A program made the translations under genes and the position numbers. Positions 62,040 to 64,000 of a DNA stretch of 64,000 nucleotides are shown here, piece after piece. Each line of letters opens with the position of its first letter. The stretch's first letter is position 1. Location: the NCBI RefSeq assembly GCF_016862275.1, contig NZ_BOMQ01000024.1, positions 1 through 64,000 on the forward strand. The letters are read 5' to 3'. The DNA comes from Actinoplanes nipponensis. GTDB taxonomy: Bacteria; Actinomycetota; Actinomycetes; Mycobacteriales; Micromonosporaceae. The notes beneath the pieces were generated by a model. That model was not told where the DNA came from. It did no database searches and saw nothing but the letters and a program-made list of their open reading frames with translations.

Positions 62040-62597
62040 ATGGCTTCCACCAACGACCTGAAGAACGGCCTGGTGCTCAACCTCGAAGGCGCCCTGTGGG
62101 CCGTCGTCGAGTTCCAGCACGTCAAGCCGGGCAAGGGCGGGGCGTTCGTGCGCACCACGCTCAAGAACGTCCTCTCCGGCAAGGTCGTGGACAAGACGTT
62201 CAACGCCGGCACCAGGGTCGAGACCGCGACCGTGGACAAGCGCACGATGCAGTACCTCTACCAGGACGGTGAGGACTTCGTCTTCATGGACCTGGACACC
62301 TTCGAGCAGATCACCGTGCCCGGCCCCACGGTCGGTGAGAACGCCAACTACCTGCTCCCCGAGGCCGAGGCCACGGTGGCCACCCACGAGGGCGTGCCGC
62401 TCTACATCGAGCTGCCGACCAGCGTCTTCCTCGAGGTGACGTACACGGAGCCCGGCCTGCAGGGCGACCGCTCCACCGGCGGCACCAAGCCGGCCACCGT
62501 CGAGACCGGCGCGACGGTCAACGTCCCGCTGTTCATCACGACCGGCGAGAAGATCAAGGTCGACACCCGCGACGGCCGTTACCTCGGCCGTAGCTGA
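62040..62597 (+). CDS. efp: Elongation factor P
   Basis: A 185-residue factor that relieves ribosome stalling at polyproline stretches, which are frequent in proteins of this window. Three β-barrel domains; the tip loop [13 protein letters not shown] carries the conserved Lys. [16 protein letters not shown] is the signature in domain III. The preceding AGG at 62032–62034 is a weak ribosome-binding site. Its stop overlaps nusB (TGATG). Confidence 0.97.
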   Translation: MASTNDLKNGLVLNLEGALWAVVEFQHVKPGKGGAFVRTTLKNVLSGKVVDKTFNAGTRVETATVDKRTMQYLYQDGEDFVFMDLDTFEQITVPGPTVGENANYLLPEAEATVATHEGVPLYIELPTSVFLEVTYTEPGLQGDRSTGGTKPATVETGATVNVPLFITTGEKIKVDTRDGRYLGRS

Positions 62598-63031
62598 TGG
62601 CCGAGGGCCCCAAGACCCAGATGCCGGCGCGCCGCAAGGCGCGCAAGCGGGCGCTGGACGTCCTCTACGAGGCCGACCTGCGCGACCTCCCGCCGGCCCA
62701 GGTGCTGGTCACCTACCTGGATCGCATCGCCAAGCCCCGCCCGGACCACCTGGACTACACGGTCAGCCTGGTCGAGGGCGTGGCGAAGCACCTCGACCGG
62801 ATCGACGAGCTGATCGCCAGCTACGCCGAGGGCTGGACCATCGACCGCATGCCGGTGGTGGACCGCAACCTCGCCCGGATCGCGGTGTTCGAGCTGCTCT
62901 ACGTGGGCGAGATCGACGACCCGGTGGCGATCTCCGAGGCGGTCGAGCTGGCCAAGCAGATGTCGACGGATGACAGCCCGCGGTTCCTCAATGGGATTCT
63001 GGGGCGGATCGCGGAGTTCGCCAGTAGGTAG
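62597..63031 (+). CDS. nusB: Transcription antitermination factor NusB
   Basis: A 144-residue all-helical protein that with NusE binds boxA of rRNA leaders. ARKRALDVLYEADLRD opens the domain; DRNLARIAVFELLYVGEID and VAISEAVELAKQMSTDDSP close it. Last gene of the conserved block; a terminator-like hairpin lies about 20 nt downstream. Confidence 0.95.
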   Translation: MAEGPKTQMPARRKARKRALDVLYEADLRDLPPAQVLVTYLDRIAKPRPDHLDYTVSLVEGVAKHLDRIDELIASYAEGWTIDRMPVVDRNLARIAVFELLYVGEIDDPVAISEAVELAKQMSTDDSPRFLNGILGRIAEFASR

Positions 63032-63049
63032 GTTCTGCTTCAAGCGATC

Positions 63050-63089
63050 GGCCTGGGCCCTTGCGGGGGTCCGGGCCGTTCGTCTTTTC
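63050..63089 (+). terminator. Terminator after nusB
   Basis: GGCC (63050–63053) pairs with GGCC (63074–63077) enclosing a CCC/GGG stem with mismatches, followed by the T-rich GTTCGTCTTTTC. Position and T-run suit the end of the efp–nusB transcript. Confidence 0.6.
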
Positions 63090-63704
63090 AAGATCAAATT
63101 CTTTCAGGGTCATGTCGTGCGTGGGTGCATGGTGCTGACCGTCGCTCCCGCCGATTGCGGGCTTCGTGCTTTGTTCCAGTCGGGTCGGGCTGGGTGCATG
63201 GGCGGGCGGGATGCCCCACTCCGGGCGGTCAGGCTTGATCCCTGCTTGGGGCGTCCTCGCCCCAAGCCCTGTGATCGTCGCGGGCGGGGGCGGCCTGCTG
63301 GATGCTGTTGGGCAGCGCCCGCCCGCTTCGCTGGTGTCGCGTTGTCGCTGGCCGGGCCGGTCTTCTGGCATGTGCGGTGGGTGGCTTTGGCCGGGTCGCC
63401 GGCCGTGCTGCGGGAGCGGCGCTCGGTCTGAGGGGCCGGTGAGCTGGCTTTTGACCGCGCGGCTTCACGGCTGGGGTCGGGCTCGTCGCTGCTGGGGCTT
63501 GGCCTTGCTTCGGTGCTGCTGGGGTTGGACTGGCCTGGCTGCTCGGGTTGACTGGCCTCGGCTGTCGGGTCGGCCTCGCCTGCCTTGCGTTGGCGCGCGC
63601 CTCGCGTCGCTGGTTGGGGGGCTCGCCTTGCGTTGCTGCTCGATGGGCTCGCCTCAATGCTCGGTGCCTCACCCCACCGGCTGCTCCGTCTCTGTCCGGG
63701 TTCC

Positions 63705-63752
63705 CGGCTCCTTGCCTTGTGCGCTTCACGGCTCCTTGCCTTGTGCGCTTCC
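63705..63752. repeat. 24-bp direct repeat, two copies
   Basis: The 24-bp unit starting CGGCTCCTTGCC occurs at 63705–63728 and 63729–63752, differing only in the last base. Confidence 0.9.
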
Positions 63753-64000
63753 CGGCCTTCTGAGCCGCCCGGAGTCGTCCGGCCGATGTTCGTGCTGCCG
63801 GCACCCGCGGGTTCGCCCTCTCGGTGAATCTTGTGTAGCGGAGCCCGAAAAATCGGCCTGCGCTCATCAAGATCTGTGCGGGTAGGCATCCGCAGGCGCC
63901 AGCGGGTGTTCTTGCGGGGATCGAGCAGGTAGGCCAAATCCTGCGTCACCAAGATCCGTGTGGGTGGGTGGGTGCTGTCGGCGCGCCGAGCGTCATGGGG

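Larger units (their letters stand above)
63032..64000. other. Right-end region without a convincing gene
   Basis: Long open frames on both strands are Arg/Ser/Pro- or Trp/Cys-rich and have no family features. The plus strand is C/T-rich across about 63440–63780. It holds a terminator after nusB, a 24-bp direct repeat, and three copies of the AAGATC-type motif that also occurs near the left end of the window. Confidence 0.55.

Noticed and set aside
63110..63952. A 280-codon minus-strand frame and a 239-codon plus-strand frame after nusB
   Set aside because: Both are low complexity with duplicated short stretches, no ribosome-binding site and no family features. They are not supported as genes.

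Overview
The window is very GC-rich DNA (third codon positions almost all G or C) from a filamentous actinobacterium. The family is most likely Micromonosporaceae, with Actinoplanes or a close relative as the best guess. This is inferred from the order rarA–(large Pro/Gly protein)–DUF948–alaS–ruvX–mltG–aroE…aroC–aroK–aroB–aroQ–efp–nusB, a conservon-type signalling cluster, a FliA/WhiG-type sigma factor, urease without ureE, and a cyanophycin operon. No tRNA, rRNA, CRISPR array, transposase or integrase was seen.

Layout. 1–753: no convincing gene, but three kinds of short tandem repeat. 754–3382: PaaI-type thioesterase divergent from an HxlR regulator and an MFS exporter. 3463–7058: cyanophycinase and cyanophycin synthetase. 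7591–9960: membrane Ser/Thr kinase whose outer domain is a CBM2-like fold. 10258–12962: small protein, FliA/WhiG-type sigma factor, secreted NucA/NucB-like protein. 13073–17642 (minus): ureABCFGD. 17813–24275: hydrolase, then a two-armed locus. One arm is regulator–amidohydrolase–RidA (minus); the other is PLP D-amino-acid deaminase/aldolase–GH20 hexosaminidase (plus). 24441–26744: hemerythrin, small membrane protein, coiled-coil protein with a relaxase-like C-terminus, and a shortened ComB-like gene. 26855–29470: DHA2 exporter convergent with a double Lrp/AsnC regulator. 29584–33332: aspS, RmlD-like reductase, GyrI-like protein, YciI-like protein. 33522–34718: an acyl-CoA dehydrogenase homologue lacking both usual catalytic glutamates. 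34732–38383 (minus): histidine kinase, roadblock, DUF742, GTPase and GAF genes. 38673–41730: membrane protein, GNAT, ArsR-type regulator and MFS. 41831–49512: small membrane protein, rarA, a 1643-residue low-complexity membrane protein and two short membrane-anchored proteins. 49512–63031: alaS, ruvX, mltG, aroE, aroC, aroK, aroB, aroQ, efp and nusB, broken by two inserted blocks (a Bcr/CflA exporter; a hydrolase, a WYL regulator and an RHH–ClpN protein). 63032–64000: no convincing gene, with short repeats also found near the left end.

How it works together. Genes in operons are tightly packed, with many 1–4 nt ATGA/GTGA/TGATG overlaps. Several accessory genes instead carry a TANNNT-like −10 hexamer 7–9 nt before the start codon, so they are probably transcribed as leaderless mRNAs. 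Several divergent promoters hold exact inverted or direct repeats that look like operators. A palindrome of the form TTCCACnGTGGAA recurs upstream of three unrelated genes. The most unusual items are the CBM2-like receptor kinase, the D-amino-acid/amino-sugar locus, the RHH–ClpN protein with three exact half-sites at the aroB promoter, the very long repeat protein between rarA and alaS, and the acyl-CoA dehydrogenase without its catalytic base.
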